A stretch of 64,000 nucleotides of DNA, taken from NCBI RefSeq assembly GCF_001465795.2, contig NZ_CP013659.2, forward strand, positions 762,501 to 826,500, written 5' to 3'. The notes under the pieces were generated by a model. It did no database searches, had not been told where the DNA came from, and saw only the letters and a list, made by a program, of their open reading frames with translations. This document shows positions 1-9,113 of the stretch, piece after piece. This DNA comes from Planococcus rifietoensis. GTDB taxonomy: Bacteria; Bacillota; Bacilli; Bacillales_A; Planococcaceae. The stretch's first letter is position 1. Each line of letters begins with the position of its first letter. A program made the translations under genes and the position numbers.

Positions 1-1714
<1,714 letters not shown>

Positions 1715-1791
1715 CAAACTGAAACGCAAGTTTCCCACAATGTCGATTTATCCGGTTTTGAAAGAATAAGATATTAATTTTAAAATAATAC

Positions 1792-1819
1792 TTGAAAAAA
1801 TCGGTATTATTGATATAAT
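1792..1819 (+). promoter_or_regulatory. Candidate sigma-A promoter in the 23S-5S spacer
   Basis: TTGAAA (1792-1797) and TATAAT (1814-1819) are separated by 16 bp in an AT-rich stretch between 23S and 5S. A start near 1826 would precede the 5S gene by about 20 bases. It could supply extra transcription of 5S and the following 18 tRNAs independently of the upstream rrn promoters. The sequence match is good; the function is inferred. Confidence 0.45.
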
Positions 1820-1844
1820 AAATCTTGTCTTTCAAATTAATGCA

Positions 1845-1961
<117 letters not shown>

Positions 1962-1971
1962 TGGTTATTAT

Positions 1972-2046
1972 TCCGAAGTAGCTCAGTGGTAGAGCACCGC
2001 ACTGTTAATGCGATGGTCGTAGGTTCGAGTCCTACCTTCGGAGCCA
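1972..2046 (+). tRNA. tRNA-Asn (GTT)
   Basis: A cloverleaf is formed with acceptor TCCGAAG/CTTCGGA, anticodon loop CTGTTAA (anticodon GTT), T-loop GGTTCGAGTCC and encoded CCA. It is the first tRNA of the cluster, as in B. subtilis trnD. Confidence 0.96.
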
Positions 2047-2051
2047 ATTAT

Positions 2052-2141
2052 GGAGAGCTGTCCGAGTGGCCGAAGGAGCATGATTGGAAATCATGTAGGC
2101 GGGCAACCGTCTCAAGGGTTCGAATCCCTTGCTCTCCGCCA
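2052..2141 (+). tRNA. tRNA-Ser (GGA)
   Basis: A class II tRNA of about 90 nt with a long variable arm, acceptor GGAGAGC/GCTCTCC, anticodon GGA within GATTGGAAATC, and encoded CCA. Confidence 0.95.
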
Positions 2142-2162
2142 GTATCTTAAGTTCAAAATAAA

Positions 2163-2237
2163 GGCCCCTTGGTCAAGCGGTTAAGACACCGCCCTTTCAC
2201 GGCGGTAACACGGGTTCGAATCCCGTAGGGGTCACCA
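2163..2237 (+). tRNA. tRNA-Glu (TTC)
   Basis: Acceptor GGCCCCT pairs with AGGGGTC; the anticodon loop is CTTTCAC (TTC); the T-arm is GGGTTCGAATCCC and CCA is encoded. Confidence 0.95.
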
Positions 2238-2243
2238 TTCAAT

Positions 2244-2319
2244 GGAGGATTAGCTCAGCTGGGAGAGCATCTGCCTTACAAGCAGAGGGTCGGCGGTTCG
2301 ATCCCGTCATCCTCCACCA
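2244..2319 (+). tRNA. tRNA-Val (TAC)
   Basis: Acceptor GGAGGAT pairs with ATCCTCC, the anticodon is TAC (loop CTTACAA), the T-arm is CGGTTCGATCCCG and CCA is encoded. Confidence 0.95.
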
Positions 2320-2361
2320 TTTCTTTTATGCATATAATATAGAAGGAAAAATAAATATTAT

Positions 2362-2439
<78 letters not shown>

Positions 2440-2441
2440 AT

Positions 2442-2517
2442 GGTCCCGTGGTGTAGCGGTTAACATGCCTGCCTGTCACGCAGGAGATCGCCGGTTCGAT
2501 CCCGGTCGGGACCGCCA
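2442..2517 (+). tRNA. tRNA-Asp (GTC)
   Basis: Acceptor GGTCCCG/CGGGACC, anticodon loop CTGTCAC (GTC), T-arm CCGGTTCGATCCCGG, encoded CCA. Confidence 0.95.
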
Positions 2518-2534
2518 TTTTTATTAATTAATAT

Positions 2535-2610
2535 GGGTCAGTAGCTCAGTCGGTAGAGCATTAGATTGAAGCTCTAAGTGTCGGCGGTTCGATTCCGTCC
2601 TGACCCACCA
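2535..2610 (+). tRNA. tRNA-Phe (GAA)
   Basis: Acceptor GGGTCAG/CTGACCC, anticodon loop TTGAAGC (GAA), T-arm CGGTTCGATTCCG, encoded CCA. Confidence 0.94.
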
Positions 2611-2624
2611 TATTTTTTCTCCAT

Positions 2625-2700
<76 letters not shown>

Positions 2701-2703
2701 TTA

Positions 2704-2787
2704 GGTGGGGTAGCGAAGTGGCTAAACGCGGCGGACTGTAAATCCGCTCCTTCGGGTTCGGCAGTTCGAATCTGCCCCCCACCACCA
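2704..2787 (+). tRNA. tRNA-Tyr (GTA)
   Basis: A class II tRNA with acceptor GGTGGGG/CCCCACC, anticodon GTA (ACTGTAAAT), a long variable arm and encoded CCA. Confidence 0.95.
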
Positions 2788-2793
2788 GTTTTT

Positions 2794-2867
2794 AGGGGCA
2801 TAGTTTAACGGTAGAACAGAGGTCTCCAAAACCTCCGATGTGGGTTCGATTCCTACTGCCCCTGCCA
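2794..2867 (+). tRNA. tRNA-Trp (CCA)
   Basis: Acceptor AGGGGCA/TGCCCCT, anticodon loop CTCCAAA (CCA), T-arm GGGTTCGATTCCT, encoded CCA end. Confidence 0.95.
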
Positions 2868-2885
2868 TTTTTAAAATATTATGTT

Positions 2886-2962
2886 GGCGGTCGTGGCGAA
2901 GTGGTTAACGCACCGGATTGTGATTCCGGCACTCGGGGGTTCAATTCCCCTCGTCCGCCCCA
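2886..2962 (+). tRNA. tRNA-His (GTG), copy 1 of 3
   Basis: A 77-nt tRNA with the extra 5' G typical of tRNA-His, anticodon GTG (ATTGTGATT) and encoded CCA. It is the first member of a 118-bp tandem triplication. Confidence 0.95.
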
Positions 2963-3003
2963 TGTTTTTCTAGAAATTTTAATATCATACATAATAATAG
3001 CGT

Positions 3004-3080
3004 GGCGGTCGTGGCGAAGTGGTTAACGCACCGGATTGTGATTCCGGCACTCGGGGGTTCAATTCCCCTCGTCCGCCCCA
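3004..3080 (+). tRNA. tRNA-His (GTG), copy 2 of 3
   Basis: Identical in sequence to copy 1, with the extra 5' G, anticodon GTG and encoded CCA. It is embedded in the 118-bp tandem repeat. Confidence 0.95.
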
Positions 3081-3121
3081 TGTTTTTCTAGAAATTTTAA
3101 TATCATACATAATAATAGCGT

Positions 3122-3198
3122 GGCGGTCGTGGCGAAGTGGTTAACGCACCGGATTGTGATTCCGGCATTCGGGGGTTCAATTCCCCTCGTCCGCCCCA
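3122..3198 (+). tRNA. tRNA-His (GTG), copy 3 of 3
   Basis: Same as copies 1 and 2 except for one C-to-T change before the T-arm. CCA is encoded. The downstream spacer differs, so this copy marks the original right boundary of the duplicated unit. Confidence 0.95.
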
Positions 3199-3205
3199 GT
3201 ATTAT

Positions 3206-3277
3206 TGGGGTATAGCCAAGCGGTAAGGCAACGGGTTTTGATCCCGTCATGCCCTGGTTCGAATCCAGGTACCCCAG
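3206..3277 (+). tRNA. tRNA-Gln (TTG), no encoded CCA
   Basis: Acceptor TGGGGTA/TACCCCA, anticodon loop TTTTGAT (TTG), T-arm CTGGTTCGAATCCAG. The bases after the discriminator read CTT rather than CCA, so the 3' end must be made by RNase Z cleavage and CCA addition. Confidence 0.94.
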
Positions 3278-3282
3278 CTTTT

Positions 3283-3357
3283 GCGGAAGTAGTTCAGTGG
3301 TAGAACGCCACCTTGCCAAGGTGGAGGTCGCGGGTTCGACCCCCGTCTTCCGCTCCA
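3283..3357 (+). tRNA. tRNA-Gly (GCC)
   Basis: Acceptor GCGGAAG/CTTCCGC, anticodon loop TTGCCAA (GCC), T-arm CGGGTTCGACCCCCG, encoded CCA. Confidence 0.95.
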
Positions 3358-3364
3358 TTATTTA

Positions 3365-3438
3365 GGCGGCATAGCCAAGCGGTAAGGCATGGGTCTGCAA
3401 CACCCTTACCACCGGTTCGAGTCCGGTTGCCGCCTCCA
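3365..3438 (+). tRNA. tRNA-Cys (GCA)
   Basis: Acceptor GGCGGCA/TGCCGCC, anticodon GCA (TCTGCAACA), T-arm CCGGTTCGAGTCCGG, encoded CCA. Confidence 0.95.
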
Positions 3439-3447
3439 AACTATTTT

Positions 3448-3531
3448 GCCGGCGTGGCGGAATTGGCAGACGCGCGGGACTCAAAATCCCGTTCCTTCAC
3501 GGGAGTGTCGGTTCGACCCCGACCGCCGGTA
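3448..3531 (+). tRNA. tRNA-Leu (CAA), copy 1, no encoded CCA
   Basis: A class II tRNA with acceptor GCCGGCG/CGCCGGT, anticodon loop CTCAAAA (CAA) and a long variable arm. The 3' flank reads TCA instead of CCA. It is followed by a small hairpin and a terminator, ending the first tRNA operon. It is identical to the copy at 3745. Confidence 0.94.
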
Positions 3532-3539
3532 TCAAATGA

Positions 3540-3561
3540 TCATCACTCTGCCAAGTGATGA
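3540..3561 (+). other. Trailer hairpin with CTGCCA loop behind tRNA-Leu copy 1
   Basis: TCATCACT (3540-3547) pairs with AGTGATGA (3554-3561) around the loop CTGCCA. The same loop closed by a different stem recurs behind the second tRNA-Leu at 3836-3855. It lies between the CCA-less tRNA end and the terminator. A role in 3' processing is inferred only. Confidence 0.6.
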
Positions 3562-3569
3562 AAGCTTAA

Positions 3570-3599
3570 AACTCTGACTTTTATAGTCAGAGTTTTTTC
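3570..3599 (+). terminator. Intrinsic terminator of the rrn-tRNA operon
   Basis: AACTCTGAC pairs with GTCAGAGTT around TTTTATA and is followed by a T run. Confidence 0.9.
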
Positions 3600-3667
3600 T
3601 TTATTTATATGAATGATTTGCAGTTGTACACAGCAAAGATTTTTTTAAAAAAATAGCTAATAACCCC

Positions 3668-3696
3668 TTGCAAAATAATCGGTTTACTAATATAAT
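3668..3696 (+). promoter_or_regulatory. Sigma-A promoter of the second tRNA-Leu gene
   Basis: TTGCAA (3668-3673) and TATAAT (3691-3696) are separated by 17 bp. They lie about 50 bases before the solitary second tRNA-Leu, which follows a terminator and so needs its own promoter. Confidence 0.75.
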
Positions 3697-3744
3697 AATA
3701 AATGTTCCTGAAAGCAATGAATAATTGTTTCTGGATTCAATTTT

Positions 3745-3828
3745 GCCGGCGTGGCGGAATTGGCAGACGCGCGGGACTCAAAATCCCGTTCCTTCACGGG
3801 AGTGTCGGTTCGACCCCGACCGCCGGTA
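3745..3828 (+). tRNA. tRNA-Leu (CAA), copy 2, no encoded CCA
   Basis: Identical in sequence to the tRNA-Leu at 3448-3531, again followed by TCA rather than CCA. It has its own promoter and terminator and so forms a monocistronic unit. Confidence 0.94.
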
Positions 3829-3835
3829 TCATTTT

Positions 3836-3855
3836 CATTGCTCTGCCAAGCAATG
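3836..3855 (+). other. Trailer hairpin with CTGCCA loop behind tRNA-Leu copy 2
   Basis: CATTGCT (3836-3842) pairs with AGCAATG (3849-3855) around the loop CTGCCA. Compared with the hairpin at 3540-3561, the stem bases have changed in pairs while the loop is unchanged, which suggests selection on the structure. Confidence 0.6.
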
Positions 3856-3863
3856 TATTGAAA

Positions 3864-3890
3864 GGCCCTAACTTCAGTTAGGGCTTTTTT
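3864..3890 (+). terminator. Intrinsic terminator of tRNA-Leu copy 2
   Basis: GGCCCTAACT pairs with AGTTAGGGC, followed by T6. Confidence 0.9.
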
Positions 3891-3944
3891 CTTTGTCTTA
3901 ATTTGGTAACAAGAGTAGCACTACTATTAGAAAAACCACTAATG

Positions 3945-4056
3945 GAAAACTAGCTGAGGAGTAGCCTGTTATCGAACGAGACGGACGTGGCCGATGCGGT
4001 AAGTTGGAAGGGTAGTGATGGAAACATCTTAGGGGATCGGCTCTCTACACCGGTAT
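3945..4056 (+). promoter_or_regulatory. Probable yybP-ykoY manganese riboswitch
   Basis: The leader contains GAGGAGTAGC near 3956, resembling the conserved GGGGAGUAGC loop of yybP-ykoY aptamers. A long-range helix GGCCGAT/ATCGGC (about 3990 and 4035) is followed by CTCTACACC, which fits the second conserved loop. A terminator hairpin follows at 4061, and the downstream gene is a P-type cation ATPase, a known class of target (for example L. lactis yoaB). Not every consensus position was checked. Confidence 0.55.
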
Positions 4057-4060
4057 TTTG

Positions 4061-4095
4061 AAAAAGGCAGCTTCCTTTGAAGACTGTCTTTTTTA
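4061..4095 (+). terminator. Riboswitch expression-platform terminator
   Basis: AAGGCAG pairs with CTGTCTT, with an inner TTC/GAA pairing, followed by a T6 run. It ends about 90 bases before the ATPase start, as expected for ligand-controlled termination. Confidence 0.7.
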
Positions 4096-4185
4096 CGTGT
4101 ATTGGAATATATAATAGGATGCGGTAGGAGAATGAAGGCTGCGTGTTATAATAATCAAAATTACGATCTTGGCGGGGGTGGCAAG

Positions 4186-6849
4186 GTGGTTACAGAACAA
4201 GGATTTGACCAAGAGTTTACGGTTATACTTGATAACCACAAAGTCCGTTTAGAAGAAGGGTTGAGCGAAGTTGAAGTTGTAAAGAGGTTAAAGATTTTTG
4301 GCGCTAATGAATTGCCTCAAGGAAAGCGAGAACCTGGAGTTATAAAGTTTTTTAAGCATTTTCATGATGTGCTGATCTATGTATTGTTGGCAGCGGCAGT
4401 TATTACAGTCGTACTTGGACATTATATTGATACGAGTGTTATTTTAGCTGTAGTTGTCATCAATGCGGCAATTGGCTATATTCAACAGAATAAAGCTGAG
4501 AAAGCATTGGATAGTATACGTGAAATGCTTTCATTTAAAGCCGGAGTGCTGAGAGAGGGAAAGCGAAAAGATATTCTGGCGGCTGATTTGGTGCCTGGGG
4601 ATCTTGTTTATTTAAGGGCGGGTGATAAAGTGCCCGCAGATATACGGCTTATAGAAGCGTCGAGTCTACAGGTGGAGGAGTCCTCTTTGACTGGTGAGTC
4701 GGATGCAGTAAATAAACAGACTGAGAGGCTATCGAGCGAAACGGTGCTTGGCGATCGCTCCAATATGGTGTTTGCAGGAACTGCTGTTGCAGCCGGATCA
4801 GGGTTTGGGGTGGTCATTGCAACAGGAGGAAATACGGAACTCGGAAAAATCAGCAGCGCCATGGAATCGGTCGAGAAATTACAGACGCCCTTATTAAAGC
4901 AGACTGCTCAATTCGGCAAGTTGATATCGGTGATTATTGTATTAAGTGCAATCGGCATGTTCTTTATCGGGTATTGGGTTCATGACTATGCGACAGCTGA
5001 GTTGTTATTGGCAATCATCGGCTTGACCGTAGCCGCCATTCCAGAAGGCTTGCCGGCGGTTCTATCTATTATTTTAGCTTTGGGTGTCCAAACGATGGCT
5101 GGGAAAAATGCTATTGTACGGAACTTGCCGTCCGTCGAAACTTTAGGGGCCGTTACGGTAATATGCTCAGATAAGACAGGCACTTTGACGAAAAATGAAA
5201 TGACGGCGACTTCTGTTATTCTGGCAGATGAAGAAATCAATGTTAGTGGGGTCGGTTATTCACCCGAAGGAATGTTAAAGAAAAACGGAGATGGCATTCG
5301 TTTAGCTGATCATCCTCGATTGGCAAAGTTTTTAGCCTGTGTGAAAACAGTTAATGATGCGCATTTGGTCAAAGGGAAAAAAGGGAAATGGTCAATCAGT
5401 GGAGGTGCGACGGAAGGCTGCCTCTTGACGCTTGCAGAGAAAGCGGATGACGAAGTAGAGAAGTTGCCAGTGATTATGAAGATTCCGTTTGATTCTTCTT
5501 ATAAATACATGGCTGCTTTGGTTGAAGATCGGGGAACTAAATGGATTTATGCAAAGGGGGCCCCTGACAAGCTACTGGATATGATACAAAGCGAAGAAAG
5601 GGATGAATGGGAGGCGAAGATAGCCTCACATGCAAAACGCGGAGAACGCCTTTTAGGAGCTGCTGTTAAGCAAGTCGATTACACAGAGGGAACCATAAGC
5701 CACGAAGATATGAAGTGCGGATTTGAGTTTCTGGGCATGGCTGGCATCATTGATCCTCCGCGCGAAGAAGTGATCGATTCAATTGTACAATGCAAGAAAG
5801 CCGGAATTCGTGTCAAGATGATCACTGGAGACCATAAAGACACCGCTGTCGCGATTGGAGCTAAGCTTGGAATCGGCGATGGGGCCAAGGCGCTTGAAGG
5901 CAGGGAATTGGCTGGCTTAAACGCAGAACAGTTGGAAGCTGCAGCCATGGAATATGATATTTTCGCACGTACCAGCCCGACAAATAAATTGCAATTGGTT
6001 GAAGCTCTTCAAGCCAAGGGGCAAGTGTGCGCAATGACCGGTGACGGGGTCAATGATGCACCGGCTTTGAAACGAGCTGATATCGGCATTGCGATGGGAA
6101 TCAAAGGAACAGAAGTATCAAAAGAAGCGGCAGAGATGGTGCTGGTTGATGATAATTTCAGCACGATTGTCAATGCAGTGAAGGAAGGGCGGCGCGTCTA
6201 TGTCAATTTGAAAAAGACCATCCTGTTCATCTTGCCGACAAACGTATCCGAAGGGCTGCTCATTTTTATCAGCATTCTATTTGGCACTACGATTCCGCTC
6301 ACTGCTGTGCAGATTTTGTGGGTCAACATGATTACCGCTGTGACGATTTCCTTGGCGATTGCATTTGAGAAGCTCGAGCCGGGTACGATGGAGCGGCCAC
6401 CTAGGAAAGCCAATAGCCCGTTGCTCAGTGGATATTATGTTTTCCGCATCGCTTTTGCATCGGCGATTATCGGAGGAGGCATTTTATGGATGAACAGTAT
6501 GCTGGAAGCTAGAGATTATGATCAAGGCGTCTTGCAGACCATGACTTTACAAGCCCTGGTCATTTCACAGCTATTTTATTTATTCAACTGCCGGAGTGAG
6601 CGGCGTTTTGCGTTGAATCGTGATTTCTTTTCCAATAAAGCGGCTTTTATTGTCTCGGCCATATTGATCTTAGTGCAGCTATCGGTGACGTATGTGCCGT
6701 TTATGAATACGCTGCTTGGCACGGAACCGATCGGGCTCAGGTATTGGATTTGGCCGTTGCTGATCGGGATGAGCGTCTTTATTATTGTGGAACTGGAAAA
6801 ATGGGTGGTGCGCCGAATGAGTAAGAAAGTTGATCTTTTAAAAAATTAA
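4186..6849 (+). CDS. P-type cation-transporting ATPase (probable Mn2+/Ca2+ exporter)
   Basis: An 887-residue P2-type ATPase that would use ATP to move a divalent cation out of the cell. In order: N-terminal cation-ATPase domain (GLSEVEV), actuator TGES (about 169-172), M4 PEGLP (286-290), phosphorylation DKTGTLT (aspartate 329), hinge TGDGVND (about 618-624), then the M5-M10 bundle. M6 reads VNMITAVTIS and lacks the aspartate of SERCA-type NLVTDG, so classical Ca2+-pump identity is doubtful. The GTG at 4186 is chosen because the family motif starts about 20 residues later. The frame stays open to TTG 4102 and ATG 4132 (AGGAG too close). The upstream Mn riboswitch suggests Mn2+ export. Confidence 0.9.
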   Translation: MVTEQGFDQEFTVILDNHKVRLEEGLSEVEVVKRLKIFGANELPQGKREPGVIKFFKHFHDVLIYVLLAAAVITVVLGHYIDTSVILAVVVINAAIGYIQQNKAEKALDSIREMLSFKAGVLREGKRKDILAADLVPGDLVYLRAGDKVPADIRLIEASSLQVEESSLTGESDAVNKQTERLSSETVLGDRSNMVFAGTAVAAGSGFGVVIATGGNTELGKISSAMESVEKLQTPLLKQTAQFGKLISVIIVLSAIGMFFIGYWVHDYATAELLLAIIGLTVAAIPEGLPAVLSIILALGVQTMAGKNAIVRNLPSVETLGAVTVICSDKTGTLTKNEMTATSVILADEEINVSGVGYSPEGMLKKNGDGIRLADHPRLAKFLACVKTVNDAHLVKGKKGKWSISGGATEGCLLTLAEKADDEVEKLPVIMKIPFDSSYKYMAALVEDRGTKWIYAKGAPDKLLDMIQSEERDEWEAKIASHAKRGERLLGAAVKQVDYTEGTISHEDMKCGFEFLGMAGIIDPPREEVIDSIVQCKKAGIRVKMITGDHKDTAVAIGAKLGIGDGAKALEGRELAGLNAEQLEAAAMEYDIFARTSPTNKLQLVEALQAKGQVCAMTGDGVNDAPALKRADIGIAMGIKGTEVSKEAAEMVLVDDNFSTIVNAVKEGRRVYVNLKKTILFILPTNVSEGLLIFISILFGTTIPLTAVQILWVNMITAVTISLAIAFEKLEPGTMERPPRKANSPLLSGYYVFRIAFASAIIGGGILWMNSMLEARDYDQGVLQTMTLQALVISQLFYLFNCRSERRFALNRDFFSNKAAFIVSAILILVQLSVTYVPFMNTLLGTEPIGLRYWIWPLLIGMSVFIIVELEKWVVRRMSKKVDLLKN

Positions 6850-6875
6850 AAAACGATCAGTAATGAGGAGGAGTT

Positions 6876-7925
6876 ATGAGACAGATACATAGTGAAGTCG
6901 TCGAATTCAGAGGAAGCCATTATGATTATGGAATGATGCAGGGAAACGCGCTCAAAGAATCGATCACGCTGCACAACCGCCGCGGGCAATGGAAGAGCAA
7001 GAGGCCACGTTTTGTCATCGATCCAGCAGAAGCGCAAGCTGCGTTCAATGAATACGCACCAAACTTGTGGGAAGAGTTGAAAGGCCTTGAAGAAAGCCTC
7101 GAGCTGCCGATTGATGAGGTGCTTCGTGATTTTGGCGGTTATCGGATCGATGCGCCGCCGTCGGGCTGTTCGATCGTCAGCGGCGAAGACTTTTTGGTGC
7201 GCAATTATGATTTCCATCCGCAGACATATGAAGGCAGGTTCTGCTTGTTTCAACCTGAGGAAGGAAATGCCATTATCGGTCCGAGCCAGCGCATTTTGGG
7301 GCGCATGGATGGCATGAACGAGCACGGCCTGGTGATGGGCTATAATTTTATGCACCGGAAAAACCCAGGCGATGGCTTTGTTTGTTATATGATCGGGCGC
7401 ATCATTCTTGAGAGCTGCTCATCCATTGAAGAAGCTGTCGCTTTGGTCAAAGATATCCCGCACCGCGGGTCATTCAGCTACGTTGTGACTGATAAGAGCG
7501 GCGCCACAAAGGTCATCGAAGCGACGCCCCGTAAAGTGGCGGTGCGTGATGCAATGGCGTGTACGAATCATTTTGAAATCCAGCACCATGAGAACCGTAA
7601 TTATCTAAAGGATTCCCATGAACGCTTGTCAGTTATCGAACAGAATGCAGAAGATGCAGCGGAAGCGTATCGCGCTTATCGCTTGTTCAATGATACGGGC
7701 CGCGGCTTGTTTTCGAATCTTTATAAGAGTTGGGCCGGAACAATCCATACATCTGTCTATCTACCGAAAGAGCAGGAAGTGTGGTTTGCGCTTGGGGGCG
7801 ACCAGGAGCCCGAAGTGTTTAAGTTTGGCGAATGGCTTGCAGGAAAGCCTGTCCGTAATCAATCCGTCCATGGGCAGATTGATACCGGCATCGGCTTTGC
7901 CCATACTGATGCGTTGTTCAAATAA
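6876..7925 (+). CDS. C45-family autoproteolytic acyltransferase/hydrolase
   Basis: A 349-residue protein of the acyl-CoA:6-aminopenicillanate acyltransferase-like family (peptidase family C45, Ntn fold). These enzymes act on amide bonds after self-cleavage before a nucleophilic cysteine. Visible motifs are SGCS (cysteine 98, the likely nucleophile), RNYD (109-112) and TNHF (230-233). AGGAGGAG precedes the ATG at good spacing. The protein is cytoplasmic by sequence. It converges on a paralogue of about half identity at 7951-9021 with the nucleophile at the same position. The natural substrate cannot be read from the sequence; penicillin-acylase activity should not be assumed. Confidence 0.85.
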   Translation: MRQIHSEVVEFRGSHYDYGMMQGNALKESITLHNRRGQWKSKRPRFVIDPAEAQAAFNEYAPNLWEELKGLEESLELPIDEVLRDFGGYRIDAPPSGCSIVSGEDFLVRNYDFHPQTYEGRFCLFQPEEGNAIIGPSQRILGRMDGMNEHGLVMGYNFMHRKNPGDGFVCYMIGRIILESCSSIEEAVALVKDIPHRGSFSYVVTDKSGATKVIEATPRKVAVRDAMACTNHFEIQHHENRNYLKDSHERLSVIEQNAEDAAEAYRAYRLFNDTGRGLFSNLYKSWAGTIHTSVYLPKEQEVWFALGGDQEPEVFKFGEWLAGKPVRNQSVHGQIDTGIGFAHTDALFK

Positions 7926-7963
7926 AAAACGGCTGGAGCACATGAGTGCTCTAGCCGTTTTTT
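7926..7963. terminator. Bidirectional terminator between the C45 paralogues
   Basis: AAAACGGCTGGAGCAC pairs with GTGCTCTAGCCGTTTT around ATGA. A-rich and T-rich flanks let it serve both convergent genes. The stop codon of the minus-strand gene lies inside the stem. Confidence 0.9.
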
Positions 7964-9021
7964 TGTTGCAATGAAGATAGGTCGTCAAGATACGGAAACG
8001 GGAAATGCGTATCGATTTTCCCGTTGATGCGTTTCGCCAGCAAGCGTTCGCCTTGGAGCCATTTTTGGAAATCGAACATGAGCGGCAAGCGATCGGGGCC
8101 GATGGCGAATCCGACTTCCAAACTGTTTGGGAAATAGGAAGCCGTATGCAAAGTACCGGAAGCGGTGCTGTATTTGGTTGAAAACACGCCCTGGTCCGAG
8201 TCGTTCAATAATCGAAACGCTGCGTATGCGTCGTTTGATGTTGTGGAATGCGTAAGAAGCGCTTCCTCGCGGCGTTTTGAATCGTCGATCTGGTAACGGT
8301 TTTCTTCCGATAACACTTCGAAATGGTTGGTCGATACAGCTGCTTCCCGGACGATGACATTGCGCGGGGAAGTTTCGGCGACGACTGAACGTCCGCTCTT
8401 ATCCAGCAATACATAGCTGAATGACCGGCGGTGGGGCAGCTCTTTCAATAAATCGACCGCTTCTTCGATCGATGCGCAATGTTCGAGGATCAGGCGTCCG
8501 ATCATATTGCAGATAAACCCGTCCGCTGAATTGCGGCGGTTGATGAAATTATAGCCCATCGCTAGGCCCTTCTCATTGAGGCCATCCGTCCGTCCTGTAA
8601 TTTGCATGGACGGCCCGATGGATGCATAGCCCCCGTCAGTCGGCTCGTACAAGGCGAACCGGCCTTCATAGCCTTGCGGTGAGCTGTCATAGTTGCGGAC
8701 AAGGAAGTCGGAACGGCTCAGGATCGAACAGCCACTGCGTGTATATTCGATATAATAGCCGCCGAATTCGCGCAGCGCATCATAAAATGGCCATTTCAGG
8801 GCATCGGCCAAGCCTTCGATTTCTTCCCAGATGCGTGGGGCAAAACGTTCGAGCATTTCGATGGCCTTCGTTTCATCCACCAATAGCTGCCGGCTGTTTT
8901 CGCCGCGCTGTATTTTTCGGTTCGGTAAAAGCAGTGAATCTCTTAACAATTCCCCTTGATGATAGCCGAAATCATAATGGCTGCCGCGGAATTGGATTAC
9001 GTCGCTATGGACTTTCTTCAT
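7951..9021 (-). CDS. C45-family acyltransferase/hydrolase, paralogue
   Basis: A 356-residue paralogue of the gene at 6876. It shares the N-terminal FRGSHYD motif, SGCS with cysteine 98 as likely nucleophile, LVRNYD, GPSxxITGRTDGLNE and STNHF. Similarity runs over the full length and is roughly half identical by eye, which suggests an old inverted duplication. An AGAGGGAT ribosome site precedes ATG 9021. It shares a bidirectional terminator with its convergent partner. The substrate is unknown. Confidence 0.85.
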   Translation of the reverse strand: MKKVHSDVIQFRGSHYDFGYHQGELLRDSLLLPNRKIQRGENSRQLLVDETKAIEMLERFAPRIWEEIEGLADALKWPFYDALREFGGYYIEYTRSGCSILSRSDFLVRNYDSSPQGYEGRFALYEPTDGGYASIGPSMQITGRTDGLNEKGLAMGYNFINRRNSADGFICNMIGRLILEHCASIEEAVDLLKELPHRRSFSYVLLDKSGRSVVAETSPRNVIVREAAVSTNHFEVLSEENRYQIDDSKRREEALLTHSTTSNDAYAAFRLLNDSDQGVFSTKYSTASGTLHTASYFPNSLEVGFAIGPDRLPLMFDFQKWLQGERLLAKRINGKIDTHFPFPYLDDLSSLQQKNG

Positions 9022-9088
9022 GTGGCATCCCTCTTTTTTATCTCAGTATCAAAAGAATACTAGAGTTTTGGGGAGAATAAAAAGAATA

Positions 9089-9112
9089 TGCCTGAAGCAT
9101 ATGCTTCAGGCA
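9089..9112 (-). terminator. Perfect 24-bp palindrome, terminator of the B3/4 gene
   Basis: TGCCTGAAGCAT pairs perfectly with ATGCTTCAGGCA. On the minus strand it follows the stop codon at 9114 and is followed by a T-rich stretch. Confidence 0.75.
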
Positions 9113-9113
9113 A

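Larger units (their letters stand above)
2881..3198 (+). repeat. 118-bp tandem triplication carrying tRNA-His
   Basis: tRNA-His genes start at 2886, 3004 and 3122, exactly 118 bp apart. The two complete spacers (beginning TGTTTTTCTAGAAATTTT) are identical. The third unit ends right after the tRNA. The only difference noticed is one base in the variable/T-arm region of copy 3 (CATTCG for CACTCG). The pattern indicates recent tandem duplication by unequal exchange. Confidence 0.9.

Noticed and set aside
6876..9021. Penicillin acyltransferase activity for the C45 genes
   Set aside because: The fold family is clear but bacterial members act on varied amides; no penicillin biosynthesis genes are present.
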